In this document: one piece after another, positions 7,147 to 15,742 of the stretch | Layout: the number at the start of each line of letters is the position of its first letter | How positions within the stretch are numbered: the first letter of the stretch is position 1 | Source of the DNA: a bacterium | Lineage (GTDB): Bacteria > Bacteroidota > Ignavibacteria > Kapaibacteriales > UBA2268 | Length of the DNA stretch: 17,478 nucleotides | Assembly (NCBI GenBank): GCA_030426865.1 | Contig: JAUHXN010000027.1 | Location: forward strand, 1 to 17,478 | Reading direction: 5' to 3' | Translations under genes and position numbers: made by a program | The notes under the pieces: generated by a model | Seen by the model: the letters and a program-made list of their open reading frames with translations, nothing else | Databases searched by the model: none | Told to the model about the DNA's origin: nothing

Positions 7147-10100
7147 ATGGATAATAAAAATTTACACCGTTTATTTGCATTATTATCATTTGCCACGGCA
7201 ATGATAGTATTCGGGTTAACAGTCCAAGACAGCGTCCCATTCTGGGATTGTGGTGAGTTCTCAGCTGCTGCAATTTGGCAGCAAGTCCCTCACCCTCCAG
7301 GAGCACCACTTTTCCTAATGATAGGAAAGATATTCGATATACTTATCCCTTTTGGCGATCCGGGATGGAAAATCAATATGGCTTCAGCTACAAGTAGTGC
7401 ATTCGCAGTTTTATTTTTGTATCTAATTACTGTAATGGCTATTAAGAACTTCAGAAAAGAAGCTATAACAACAATGGGTGATGCTTTAGCTGTATATGGC
7501 TCTGCTTTCGTTGGCGCTGCAGCTTTCACTTTTAGTGATACTTTTTGGTTCAACGCAGTAGAATCAGAGGTTTACGCTATGTCAACTCTTTTCGTATCAA
7601 TTATCATATATTTGATGATGAGATGGAATGAAGAGGCAGACAATCCTGGGCATGAACGATTTTTATTATTAATAGCATATCTAATAGGACTATCTACTGG
7701 TGTGCATTTATTACCAATATTAGCTATATTCTCAATAGTATTCTTAGTTTACTTAAGAAAATACAAGACAACATTTGGTGGTCTGATGATTACTGGTATA
7801 TTATCGTTAGTGATATTCTTTATTATATATCCTTTCATAGTAAAGTGGATTCCTGCATTATTAGCGGGTCACTCACCTGGAAGAAATGAAGTTCACCAGT
7901 ACAATATAAATGATAGTACATTCCTAATTATAATAGCTTTACTTTTCGTTTTTGGAACAATAGGACTATTCATTTGGTCTATGAAAAACAAAAAACAAAT
8001 GGTTATGTTAGCTTCAGGTGCAGTTGTATTAGTACTAATGGGCTACACAACATATACTCAGATTCTATTAAGATCTAATGCTAACCCTCCTATGAATGAG
8101 AACTCACCGAAAGACTTTGGTGATTTGGCCTCGTATTTAGGTCGTGAGCAATATGGTAACGATGCTAGTTGGCCTCGTAGGATTAAGACAGAAGATAGAT
8201 TCGTAAGAAATTATTTATCTAAGGACGCTAACGGTGAGTACATATACGGAGAATGGAACCCACCTTCAAGAGAAAGAGTAGAAACTAGTGACGGACAAGC
8301 TGTTACTAAAGCAGTATGGAACAATGTCAACTTTGGTGGAGAGATGGCCTACCTATGGAAATATCAGATGAGCCACATGTATTGGCGATATTTTGGTTGG
8401 AATTTTGTTGGTAAGACTTCAGACGAACAAGATGCTGGAGTTGCTTGGTTTAATAGTTCAACACCAGAAATTGAAGTTTTAAATGATCTAAATGGATATG
8501 CGAAAGAATTCCCTATCAGATTTTTCGCACTACCACTAATTTTTGGTTTAATCGGATTCTTCTTCCACTTTAAAGAAGATAGAAAGATGGCAGTTTTGCA
8601 TTTAGTTATATTCCTAATGATGGGAGTATTAGCTGCAGTTGCCCAACAACAACAGGACCCACAACCTAGAGAGAGAGATTATTTCTACACTGGCTCATTT
8701 ATGATGTGGTGTATGTGGATTGGTTTAGGTGTTTATTCACTAATTGTGAATATTAGTAAAAAGAAAGTACAAGCTGGAATAGCTGGGGCTATCGTTGGTG
8801 TTTCTACTATACTAGTGCCTGTTAATATGGCCATAGGTGGTTGGAATAGTCACGATAGAACTGGAAACGTATTACCATTTGACTATTCTTATAACCTGTT
8901 ACAATCGGCTGATGAAGGGGCTATAATATTTACCAATGGTGATAATGATACTTTCCCAGTTTGGTATATACAAGACGTGATGGGAGTAAGAAGAGATGTA
9001 AGAATAGTAAACTTATCGCTTGGAAATACTCTTTGGTACGTATATCAATTGAAAAACACTATGCCGTGGGGAGCTGACAAGATTCCTCTGACTTTCTCTG
9101 ACGAAAGTCTATTGGTTGATGAGGTTGACCCAAGTGCTTTGAGCTATGATTTTGGCGAAGCATTCAATCTGGAAATCCCAGTTAAACGTGAAATACTTGC
9201 TAAATACACAGATGATGAAAACATCCTTAGTCGAGGAACTTTCAAGGCACTATTCAAAGGACAAGACTATGGAGAGCAAGGTGGTAAACAAATGTACTTA
9301 TTCAGAGTACAGGACAAACTAATAAGAGACATACTAGAGCAATTGAAGTTCGAAAAACCAATCTACTTCTCTACTACTGTAGGGCCTGATGCTTATGCAG
9401 GATTGGAAGAATTCTTCCGTTACGAAGGTATGCTAATGAGAATTTGTCCAGTACCACAGAAAACTGCTGTTGGAGATAAGATTGACATTGATGTTATGTC
9501 TGAGATTTTACTGAATGTAAATAATACAGACGAGTATAGTAAAACACCTAAAAGAGAATTCAAGATGAGAAATCTGAATGATCCAGGAGTTTACTATGAT
9601 CCTGTACATAGACGTTTAATGAATAGTTACAGACAGTTATACACTATGTTAGCTACTTCGTTTATTTCTATGAGAAATGATAATGAGAAAGCTACACATA
9701 CCCTTGATTTAATGAATAAGAATATCTCACCAACAATATTCCCAATGGAATATGATCTATTGTATAGAATATCACAATTATACAAAGATGCTGGAGCAGA
9801 TGAGCAAGCGAAGGTTTATGCTAAGCTTGGTATTGAAAGAGCAAATAAAATAATAACTAATGAGAATCTGAGACCAGATATAGTCCAATATGAAGTTGGT
9901 AACCGTTATTTAGGTCCACACAGATATTCAGCTGAGTTATACAAAGTTATGGGCGACTACCAAGGTGCAATAGACGTAACTAACAAACTTAAAGACAAAG
10001 TAGAAGAATTAGAACAACAACTGAGAGGCAGACAAGGATATGAATCTCAATACGAAAGAGTACGTTCTAATCTGATTGACGCTTTAGTTAGTATAGATGA

Positions 10101-10302
10101 ACTAGAAATAGGAAAACTAGAGCACGAAGGTAAAGATGCTGAAGCAATGAAGTTACTACAAGAAAAAATGGCTAAATATAGTGCAGATAATACACAAGTA
10201 AGTAATACTTTGAATGCACTATTGAATAGACGATTAATGGAAATGCGTCAGAAGCAGATAGGTGATAGTGTGGTATCACAAAACACTACTTCAGCCAATT
10301 AA
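7147..10302 (+). CDS. DUF2723 polytopic membrane protein (GT-C-like, protein O-mannosyltransferase-related family)
   Basis: The 1051-residue product has about 12 membrane helices in residues 1-565 and a long soluble C-terminal half. The first external loop carries FWDCGEF (32-38; Asp34 and Glu37) and HPPGAPLF (49-56), the hallmark of DUF2723. The acidic pair recalls the catalytic loop of GT-C glycosyltransferases such as PMT/ArnT. Further family signatures are RERDYF (508-513) and GDNDTFPVWYIQDVMGVR starting at 598. Residues about 820-1051 are helical and repeat-like (TPR-like), possibly for protein contacts. The family is largely restricted to Bacteroidota and relatives; a role as a lipid-linked sugar transferase acting at the periplasmic face is inferred from fold, not shown here. 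AAGG at 7135-7138 lies 8 bases before the ATG. It is divergent from the small barrel gene and ends in a strong terminator, so it is probably monocistronic. Confidence 0.9.
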   Translation: MDNKNLHRLFALLSFATAMIVFGLTVQDSVPFWDCGEFSAAAIWQQVPHPPGAPLFLMIGKIFDILIPFGDPGWKINMASATSSAFAVLFLYLITVMAIKNFRKEAITTMGDALAVYGSAFVGAAAFTFSDTFWFNAVESEVYAMSTLFVSIIIYLMMRWNEEADNPGHERFLLLIAYLIGLSTGVHLLPILAIFSIVFLVYLRKYKTTFGGLMITGILSLVIFFIIYPFIVKWIPALLAGHSPGRNEVHQYNINDSTFLIIIALLFVFGTIGLFIWSMKNKKQMVMLASGAVVLVLMGYTTYTQILLRSNANPPMNENSPKDFGDLASYLGREQYGNDASWPRRIKTEDRFVRNYLSKDANGEYIYGEWNPPSRERVETSDGQAVTKAVWNNVNFGGEMAYLWKYQMSHMYWRYFGWNFVGKTSDEQDAGVAWFNSSTPEIEVLNDLNGYAKEFPIRFFALPLIFGLIGFFFHFKEDRKMAVLHLVIFLMMGVLAAVAQQQQDPQPRERDYFYTGSFMMWCMWIGLGVYSLIVNISKKKVQAGIAGAIVGVSTILVPVNMAIGGWNSHDRTGNVLPFDYSYNLLQSADEGAIIFTNGDNDTFPVWYIQDVMGVRRDVRIVNLSLGNTLWYVYQLKNTMPWGADKIPLTFSDESLLVDEVDPSALSYDFGEAFNLEIPVKREILAKYTDDENILSRGTFKALFKGQDYGEQGGKQMYLFRVQDKLIRDILEQLKFEKPIYFSTTVGPDAYAGLEEFFRYEGMLMRICPVPQKTAVGDKIDIDVMSEILLNVNNTDEYSKTPKREFKMRNLNDPGVYYDPVHRRLMNSYRQLYTMLATSFISMRNDNEKATHTLDLMNKNISPTIFPMEYDLLYRISQLYKDAGADEQAKVYAKLGIERANKIITNENLRPDIVQYEVGNRYLGPHRYSAELYKVMGDYQGAIDVTNKLKDKVEELEQQLRGRQGYESQYERVRSNLIDALVSIDELEIGKLEHEGKDAEAMKLLQEKMAKYSADNTQVSNTLNALLNRRLMEMRQKQIGDSVVSQNTTSAN

Positions 10303-10328
10303 TGTAGCTAATCAAACTTACTAATTAC

Positions 10329-10359
10329 AAGGCGTTTACTTCGGTAAACGCCTTTTTTT
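10329..10359 (+). terminator. Strong Rho-independent terminator with UUCG loop
   Basis: Perfect 11-base arms, AAGGCGTTTAC (10329-10339) and GTAAACGCCTT (10344-10354), close on the extra-stable TTCG tetraloop and run into a T-tract to 10359. It lies about 27 bases after the DUF2723 stop. Confidence 0.95.
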
Positions 10360-10488
10360 ATTTTTTGGCACTAATAATGTAATATTTTTCTTGTTATTAA
10401 GTCAATTTTTAAGATATTGCGAAAAATTGGATTACACTTAACGTAATAGTATTAAATTAATTAAAACTAAATTTAGGAGTGTCAAGTT

Positions 10489-10728
10489 ATGTTTTGGACA
10501 CCAGAACTAGCAAAAACATTAGAAGATGCACCGTTTCCAGCCACTAAAGATGAACTTTGGGATTACGCTAATAGATCGGGGTGCCCTCAGCAAGTATTGG
10601 ATAATATAGTCGAATTAGACGATACGGACGAATTAATCGAAGGTATGGAAGATTTATGGTCTGAGTATGAGGATATGATCGAAGAAGATTATTTCTATGA
10701 CGACGATGAAGAAGAACAGTACAAGTAG
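10489..10728 (+). CDS. DUF2795 family small acidic protein
   Basis: A 79-residue soluble protein starting MFWTPELAKTLEDAPFPATK. The first 60 residues have the form of the DUF2795 family as I know it (W-T-x-E-L-A, a D-A-P-x-P-A-T-K-x-E-L segment, then a Y-A-x-R-S-G turn). The C-terminus is strongly acidic (EEDYFYDDDEEEQYK). The molecular role of the family is not established; it is a frequent small protein in the FCB group. AGGAG at 10475-10479, 9 bases before the ATG, supports the start. A strong terminator lies upstream and no terminator follows before the Omp85 gene 53 bases on, so it may lead that transcription unit. Confidence 0.8.
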   Translation: MFWTPELAKTLEDAPFPATKDELWDYANRSGCPQQVLDNIVELDDTDELIEGMEDLWSEYEDMIEEDYFYDDDEEEQYK

Positions 10729-10781
10729 ATAAATTAGAAAAAGAAAGGAACATCATATTCAAAAAAAGATGTCAAATTATA

Positions 10782-13010
10782 ATGCACTTTATTCCCAATA
10801 GACTAATATTATTAGTTATAGTAATAGTAAGCTCATTGACTAATATACAAGCAAACGAACTAGAGAATAAAGGACTTTATACTAGTAAGTTTGTTCCTTA
10901 TGGTTATGAGATCAATAGATTAGAGTTTATTGGGAATAAAGACTTTAATGATGCTGAACTTTCTACCAAAGTAAAAAGCCGCCCCACAAACATCGGGTTA
11001 CTCCATTCACTTATGCTTATGTATTACGAAGAAGGTGAAAAGAACCGTCATACTCCTAAGTTAGCAATGGAGACAATAGAAAAGAATATACAATGGTTTG
11101 AGAATGAGAGGCGTGTATTTGATGAGAAAGTAGTATTAGAAGACCTAAAATCACTCGAATCTCACTATAAGAATAACGGATATCACCAATCTGAAGTTAA
11201 CTACGAAATATTTCCTGATAGTACCACCCAAGAAAATGTATTAGCTTTCTATATAAAAGAAGGAGAACGATACACTATATCGACAGTAACTTACCTTGGG
11301 CTAGATAGTATAGACCAAGAAGTTAAAAACAAAATTAATAATGTTATTACAGACCATAATGGTGATTATTATTCGGAACAGACTATAGAGTCAGAATACA
11401 ACCAAGTAACATCTACATTAGAGAACAATGGTTTTTTATATATAAAAAGCAGTAAACCTATTATATATATTGATGATGAAGCTAAAACTGATAGCATTGT
11501 AATAGAATACAATCTAGGGAAAAGGAAAAAAATAGGTGAAATCGAAATAGTAGATGTTCGTAATGACCAACCAGCCGTATCGTATAATATGCGTAAGATG
11601 CAACTAACATTTGAAACCGGCGATTACTATAGTAAGATTGATGAGCTTCAATCACGTATCAATTTCCTATCCCTTGGAGTATTCGAAAATGCATCAATTA
11701 GCTATTTCTCTGATTCTACTACTAGTGATTCTATAGTAAACGTAAAAGTCAGTTTAGTATATAATAACCAGCAAGATTGGGAGGTAAGTCCATTTGTAAA
11801 CAGAACTGTTTTCAATGAGACTACTAATGCTGGTATAGAAGCAGGATATGGTCACAAAAATGTATTTGGTGCTGCACAGAAATTTCGACTCTATGGTAAA
11901 ATATTCGCACGTGATATAAGCAGGTTCATTGGGTCTGGCAACAGTACTAATGAGTACCAAAACCTATTGGAATACGAATATCAAGCTGGTATAAAGTTCG
12001 ACCAACCTTATGTTTTTTCCCTTTGGAATTGGAACGTCGGGGCTGGAACTAATCCCCAATACTCAGTACGTAATATTTTGAATAATTTTACATTGAATAC
12101 TTTTTCTTGGCCATTTACTTTTCAACTCAGATTACCTTATTATACTATAATCAATAGTATATATGTAGATCTTAATTTTGAAAGTGAAAAACCATCTGGT
12201 CTGGATAATATATTTAATAATGATACTACTTTGACTAGTGATATTGCTCAAGCATTGATTATATACTCTAGTCTTCAAGACTATGATAAATTCATCACTT
12301 TAGCGACTATGAGTTTCAGAGCGGTAGGAGATAAGAGAGACAATCCTATTAACCCTACAAAGGGTTATTACCTGAACACCTCTGTAGAGTTTCCCATTGC
12401 AGATGTACTATCGAATTATGTTAGAACTCAAATCAAGATTTACAATTACTTCAGTTTATCAAGTCAATTAACAACTGCATTTAAGATTACTGCTGGACAT
12501 ATTTTCTTGAATTTCAATAGTGAATATTATGTCCCGTTTGATAGACAATTCTTCGCCGGTGGTGCTAACTCAGTGCGTGGGTGGATTTCTAGAAATTTAC
12601 GATATCAACCTAAAGAAGATTCTGTATTTAAAGCAAATAATTTGTACGAATTTTTAGAAAACTTTGTCGGCTCTACTAGTTTAATAGAATCTTCTCTCGA
12701 ATTCAGATACAAATTCAAAAGACCAGAGTATTTTAGTGAATTTTTAGCAGATCAAATAGAGAGCCTTGGTCTAGTAGCATTTGCTGATATTGGAAATTCT
12801 TATGATTGGTTAGTTAATGATAATAGGTCTGACACAAAATCAAGTAACTTTTTTAGTACTTTGGCCGTTTCTATAGGTGCAGGTATTAGATATTTTACTC
12901 CTGTTGGGCCATTAAGATTGGATTTTGCAACACCTATATATGACCCGAACGGGAACGAAACACCCTTTCGTAATGTACGAATTCACGTAGGTTTGGGACA
13001 CACTTTTTAA
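10782..13010 (+). CDS. Omp85/BamA-TamA superfamily outer-membrane protein
   Basis: The 742-residue product has a signal peptide (about 1-24), a periplasmic part with POTRA-like modules starting near residues 42 (INRLEFIGNKDFND), 164 (YTISTVTYLGLDS) and 248 (KIGEIEIVDV), and a C-terminal barrel from about 345 ending in HVGLGHTF with terminal Phe. The barrel holds the superfamily signature VRGW (598-601), equivalent to VRGF/Y of the L6 loop, within FFAGGANSVRGW, and GPLRLDFATPI near the end. Omp85 proteins insert or export proteins across the outer membrane. With only about three POTRA modules and 742 residues it is closer in size to TamA-type or accessory BamA-like proteins, so I do not call it bamA. 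The ATG at 10782 has no good Shine-Dalgarno motif. Two small barrel genes follow 17 bases downstream and are possible clients or partners. Confidence 0.85.
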   Translation: MHFIPNRLILLVIVIVSSLTNIQANELENKGLYTSKFVPYGYEINRLEFIGNKDFNDAELSTKVKSRPTNIGLLHSLMLMYYEEGEKNRHTPKLAMETIEKNIQWFENERRVFDEKVVLEDLKSLESHYKNNGYHQSEVNYEIFPDSTTQENVLAFYIKEGERYTISTVTYLGLDSIDQEVKNKINNVITDHNGDYYSEQTIESEYNQVTSTLENNGFLYIKSSKPIIYIDDEAKTDSIVIEYNLGKRKKIGEIEIVDVRNDQPAVSYNMRKMQLTFETGDYYSKIDELQSRINFLSLGVFENASISYFSDSTTSDSIVNVKVSLVYNNQQDWEVSPFVNRTVFNETTNAGIEAGYGHKNVFGAAQKFRLYGKIFARDISRFIGSGNSTNEYQNLLEYEYQAGIKFDQPYVFSLWNWNVGAGTNPQYSVRNILNNFTLNTFSWPFTFQLRLPYYTIINSIYVDLNFESEKPSGLDNIFNNDTTLTSDIAQALIIYSSLQDYDKFITLATMSFRAVGDKRDNPINPTKGYYLNTSVEFPIADVLSNYVRTQIKIYNYFSLSSQLTTAFKITAGHIFLNFNSEYYVPFDRQFFAGGANSVRGWISRNLRYQPKEDSVFKANNLYEFLENFVGSTSLIESSLEFRYKFKRPEYFSEFLADQIESLGLVAFADIGNSYDWLVNDNRSDTKSSNFFSTLAVSIGAGIRYFTPVGPLRLDFATPIYDPNGNETPFRNVRIHVGLGHTF

Positions 13011-13027
13011 AATTTCATGGAGTTTAT

Positions 13028-13966
13028 ATGTATAAGTATTTACTATTATTTTTGATATCAACAGTAGCTATCAATGCCCAAGACTCGACTGTAACTAAAG
13101 AGTATAATGTCAAAGTCACGACAACTTATTCTGAGAACGGTGTACCCATTGATTCATCCAAATATGATGAGTGGGATTTCGAATTTTGGAGTATGGATTC
13201 TTACAGCGATTTAGAAAGACCCACAATAGAGTTAGAATACGGTATGAATGAAGCATTCTATAATAAAGATGCTTTTAGTACAGAATTCAACCCTAACACT
13301 AGAATTAATGGTAAAATTGGGTTCGCTGACTACGGAGAAACAGTTGCTGGTACTGGTCTTCTAAAATACTCATTCAATTCACTTTTCGCAGCGCAATCTT
13401 TAGGTGATATCGAATCTGTCGGTGATGACTTTAGTTTGAATAGCAAGGTTCTTTCATTTGGTACACACACTAGCAACGGATATGGTTATCAAGTAAGTAA
13501 CAATTTCCAAATAATTCTTACTCATGGCACAGGGCTTTCTTGGAATTCACTTGATTTTACTAATACCAACGGATTAGTAGATAGTTCCCAAATTAATAGA
13601 ATAAATGTAATGGATGATGGTATAAGATTTGGTGAAACTTTTGAAGCAGCTATCAAAATAAGATTAGTAGAAAACATAGGTATAACTGCGTCTTATGGAG
13701 AAAACTTAATTATGCCACGGTTCTTAATTTGGCACTGGACATTAGGAAAACTTATAGAAGGAACAACTCAGGGAATAGCTAGCTATTTCGTAGATAGAGT
13801 AAAAACAACATCCCCGACTTTAGTACCAATTCTTTATTTTGTTGTTAAAAACGGTATTTCTTATGGTTTTCATAGATTACGTGAGAACAATATGAATTGG
13901 CCTTCGAATACTGCACCTCCCCTATTTCAGAGAAATTTCAATATAGGTGTTAGCTTTATATTCTAA
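13028..13966 (+). CDS. Predicted outer-membrane protein, paralogue A
   Basis: A 312-residue product with a signal peptide (MYKYLLLFLISTVAINA, cleavage before Gln18) and a terminal Phe in NIGVSFIF, typical of outer-membrane barrels. The middle alternates short amphipathic strands and loops (TIELEYG near 68-72, KIGFADYG, LTHGTGLSWNS, KNGISYGF near 273-280). No named family recognised. It is a paralogue of the next gene: the same order of landmarks, ELxYG, a histidine-containing strand, a K-N/T-GISY strand near the end, and an xxGVxF terminus. GGAG at 13019-13022 precedes the ATG. It lies 17 bases after the Omp85 gene and its TAA overlaps the next ATG by one base, so co-translation with its paralogue is likely. 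Confidence 0.7.
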   Translation: MYKYLLLFLISTVAINAQDSTVTKEYNVKVTTTYSENGVPIDSSKYDEWDFEFWSMDSYSDLERPTIELEYGMNEAFYNKDAFSTEFNPNTRINGKIGFADYGETVAGTGLLKYSFNSLFAAQSLGDIESVGDDFSLNSKVLSFGTHTSNGYGYQVSNNFQIILTHGTGLSWNSLDFTNTNGLVDSSQINRINVMDDGIRFGETFEAAIKIRLVENIGITASYGENLIMPRFLIWHWTLGKLIEGTTQGIASYFVDRVKTTSPTLVPILYFVVKNGISYGFHRLRENNMNWPSNTAPPLFQRNFNIGVSFIF

Positions 13967-14847
13967 TGAATATTAGATTTGTCAAATCACTTTTTATTCT
14001 GACTTTCTTTTTATTTATAACGGCCAATAGCTGGTCTCAGGAAGAAGAAAGTATAGGAGATATAATCTCGCGATATTTCAATACTGAAGAGAACGTGAAT
14101 ATTCCTCTTTTAGAGTTGAGCTATGGTCCAGAGTGGATGACGTTCTATTCTGATTTTAACAACTCATTCGAGGGTAACTACGCTACAGAAATACAATACG
14201 GTTTTTTTCGATATGATAAGAAATTATCAAGAAATGGACTGCTTTATTTCAGTTCCGAACGTGCGTTCTTTGGTAATTCGTCATCACGATTCAAACCTGC
14301 TGGAGTAAGTGATTTCACTATTAAAACAGAGATGTACCGCTATGGAGGAACATATTATAGTGGATTTGGTATAGGCGAAGAGAAAGGGAACAAGTTTCTT
14401 TTTTCTCATAGTAGTTCGATTATGCAGGTAAACTCTGACATAGAGAACTTCACTTTAAACGATAATGATAATCGTTTGCTGAGTGAATTCGAGACTGAAA
14501 CAAACTTTGGGATGGGTTATACTTCTGGTATAATATATGTATTTGGAGAAGGGGTAACTAGCTTAGAGTTAAAATATCAACATAATGTGATATGGTCTAA
14601 TTTCCAGTTCGTCGAATGGAGTGGGTCTTGGGTAATAGAGAACTTATTGCAACGTACCCCTGACTTATTCCATGACTATTTTATCTCACAATTCGGTGCT
14701 TATTACCCAATTGTATATCATATATATAAGACTGGAATATCATACCTCATATATGAGGGACGGAGCAGAAACAGCTTTTGGCCCTTCAAAGGAAGCGAAG
14801 CGCTAACACAAAGAGGAATAAGATTAGGAGTCAAATTCGCCCTCTAA
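13966..14847 (+). CDS. Predicted outer-membrane protein, paralogue B
   Basis: A 293-residue product with a signal peptide (MNIRFVKSLFILTFFLFITA, cleavage near Gln25). It shares the layout of the preceding gene: LLELSYGPEW near 48-57, FSHSSSIMQVNS in the middle, YKTGISYLI near 253-261, and a C-terminal strand IRLGVKFAL. The terminal residue is Leu, not Phe. Predicted outer-membrane beta-barrel; function unknown. The start ATG (13966-13968) overlaps the TAA of paralogue A (TAATG), an arrangement typical of translational coupling. The last 24 bases overlap the 3' end of the minus-strand ABC ATPase gene. No terminator can be seen at this end without lying inside the other gene. Confidence 0.7.
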   Translation: MNIRFVKSLFILTFFLFITANSWSQEEESIGDIISRYFNTEENVNIPLLELSYGPEWMTFYSDFNNSFEGNYATEIQYGFFRYDKKLSRNGLLYFSSERAFFGNSSSRFKPAGVSDFTIKTEMYRYGGTYYSGFGIGEEKGNKFLFSHSSSIMQVNSDIENFTLNDNDNRLLSEFETETNFGMGYTSGIIYVFGEGVTSLELKYQHNVIWSNFQFVEWSGSWVIENLLQRTPDLFHDYFISQFGAYYPIVYHIYKTGISYLIYEGRSRNSFWPFKGSEALTQRGIRLGVKFAL

Positions 14848-15618
14848 TCTGAATCTATCTATGAATTCGCTAACCACTTCATCTTTTGAATCTTTTAGCT
14901 GTTGAACATTTCCTTCGAATCTAACTAATCCATCGTGAAGCATAGACACTTGGTCTGCAACTCTGAACACTGAGAACATATCGTGCGTAATAACAATAGA
15001 AGTAACGTTCAACGATTTACCGATTTCCTTAACCAAATCGTCTATTTGCTCAGAAGTAACTGGGTCAAGCCCTGTTGTTGGCTCATCATAGAAAATATAC
15101 TTTGGGTCACCTACTAATGCTCGAGCAACACCTACTCTCTTTCGCATACCACCCGAAAGGTCCGATGGTTTCTTAGTTTTTAGTATATCCCATTCTTTTT
15201 GGAAATTGGCTGTATCGCGTTCGCTGATGTGAGGCAACAATCCAACTGACGAAAGCACCTTAATAGCAGTATCATCTAGTACTTTATTATCTCTTTCACC
15301 GTGTTCGTAAAGACCTATGATGATATTCTCATATACATTATATGAATCGAAAAGGGCTGCCCCTTGGAAAACGAATCCCATGCTTTTACGAATCTCGAAT
15401 AATTCTTTGTAGCTCAAAGTTTCTATTTCTTTATCATCTACATATATTTCTCCTTTATCTGGCTTCAGCAAACCGACAATATGTTTAAGGAGAACACTTT
15501 TCCCAGAGCCAGATTTTCCTATAATACAATGGGTTGAGCCATTTTTAACATCTATATTCACGCCGTTTAGTACGTGCTTATTTCCAAAGCTTTTGTGCAG
15601 ATTTTTAATCGAAATCAT
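14824..15618 (-). CDS. MlaF-like ABC transporter ATP-binding protein
   Basis: A 264-residue ABC ATPase with all key motifs: Walker A GKSGSGKS (34-41), Q-loop Gln85 in VFQGAALFDS, signature LSGGM (154-158), Walker B YIFYDEP (174-180, Glu179) with GLDP as the D-loop, and H-loop His212 in ITHD. The Q-loop context G-A-L-F-D-S, LSGGMRKRVGVARAL and the C-terminal EFIDRF are typical of the MlaF/Ttg2A family, which powers phospholipid movement between the membranes together with an MlaE permease and an MCE-domain protein. Neither partner is adjacent: the upstream neighbour is divergent and the downstream gene convergent. A segment of about 18 extra residues (133-150, ERDTANFQKEWDILKTKK) sits just before the signature motif, where MlaF normally has a short link. 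The ATG at 15618 has no clear Shine-Dalgarno motif. The 3' end overlaps paralogue B by 24 bases. Confidence 0.85.
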   Translation of the reverse strand: MISIKNLHKSFGNKHVLNGVNIDVKNGSTHCIIGKSGSGKSVLLKHIVGLLKPDKGEIYVDDKEIETLSYKELFEIRKSMGFVFQGAALFDSYNVYENIIIGLYEHGERDNKVLDDTAIKVLSSVGLLPHISERDTANFQKEWDILKTKKPSDLSGGMRKRVGVARALVGDPKYIFYDEPTTGLDPVTSEQIDDLVKEIGKSLNVTSIVITHDMFSVFRVADQVSMLHDGLVRFEGNVQQLKDSKDEVVSEFIDRFRLEGEFDS

Positions 15619-15742
15619 GAAGTCATATTATTTTTGTTTTTTAAAATTAACAATAGTTTGCCTTTTATTTACAATAATTTGTATTTATTTTCTATTTTAG
15701 TATCAGTATATAATACGACTTTCAATTAAAATAAGATAAGGT

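Noticed and set aside
7290..7553. Minus-strand frame of 87 codons inside the DUF2723 gene
   Set aside because: It lies wholly within the conserved coding region of a clear family member and has no start signal; it is a shadow frame.
10417..10455. Promoter-like boxes (TTGGAT, TATTAA) ahead of the DUF2795 gene
   Set aside because: The matches are weak and several alternatives of equal quality exist in this AT-rich leader, so no specific promoter can be called.
10769..10801. Short ORF (MSNYNALYSQ) overlapping the Omp85 start, a possible leader peptide
   Set aside because: Only ten codons, with no well-spaced ribosome-binding site and no attenuator-like hairpins; a chance ORF is the simpler reading.
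10782..13010. Naming the Omp85 gene bamA
   Set aside because: Too few POTRA modules are visible, and the usual BamA neighbours (uppS before it; skp/ompH after it) are missing, so an accessory or TamA-like role is equally possible.
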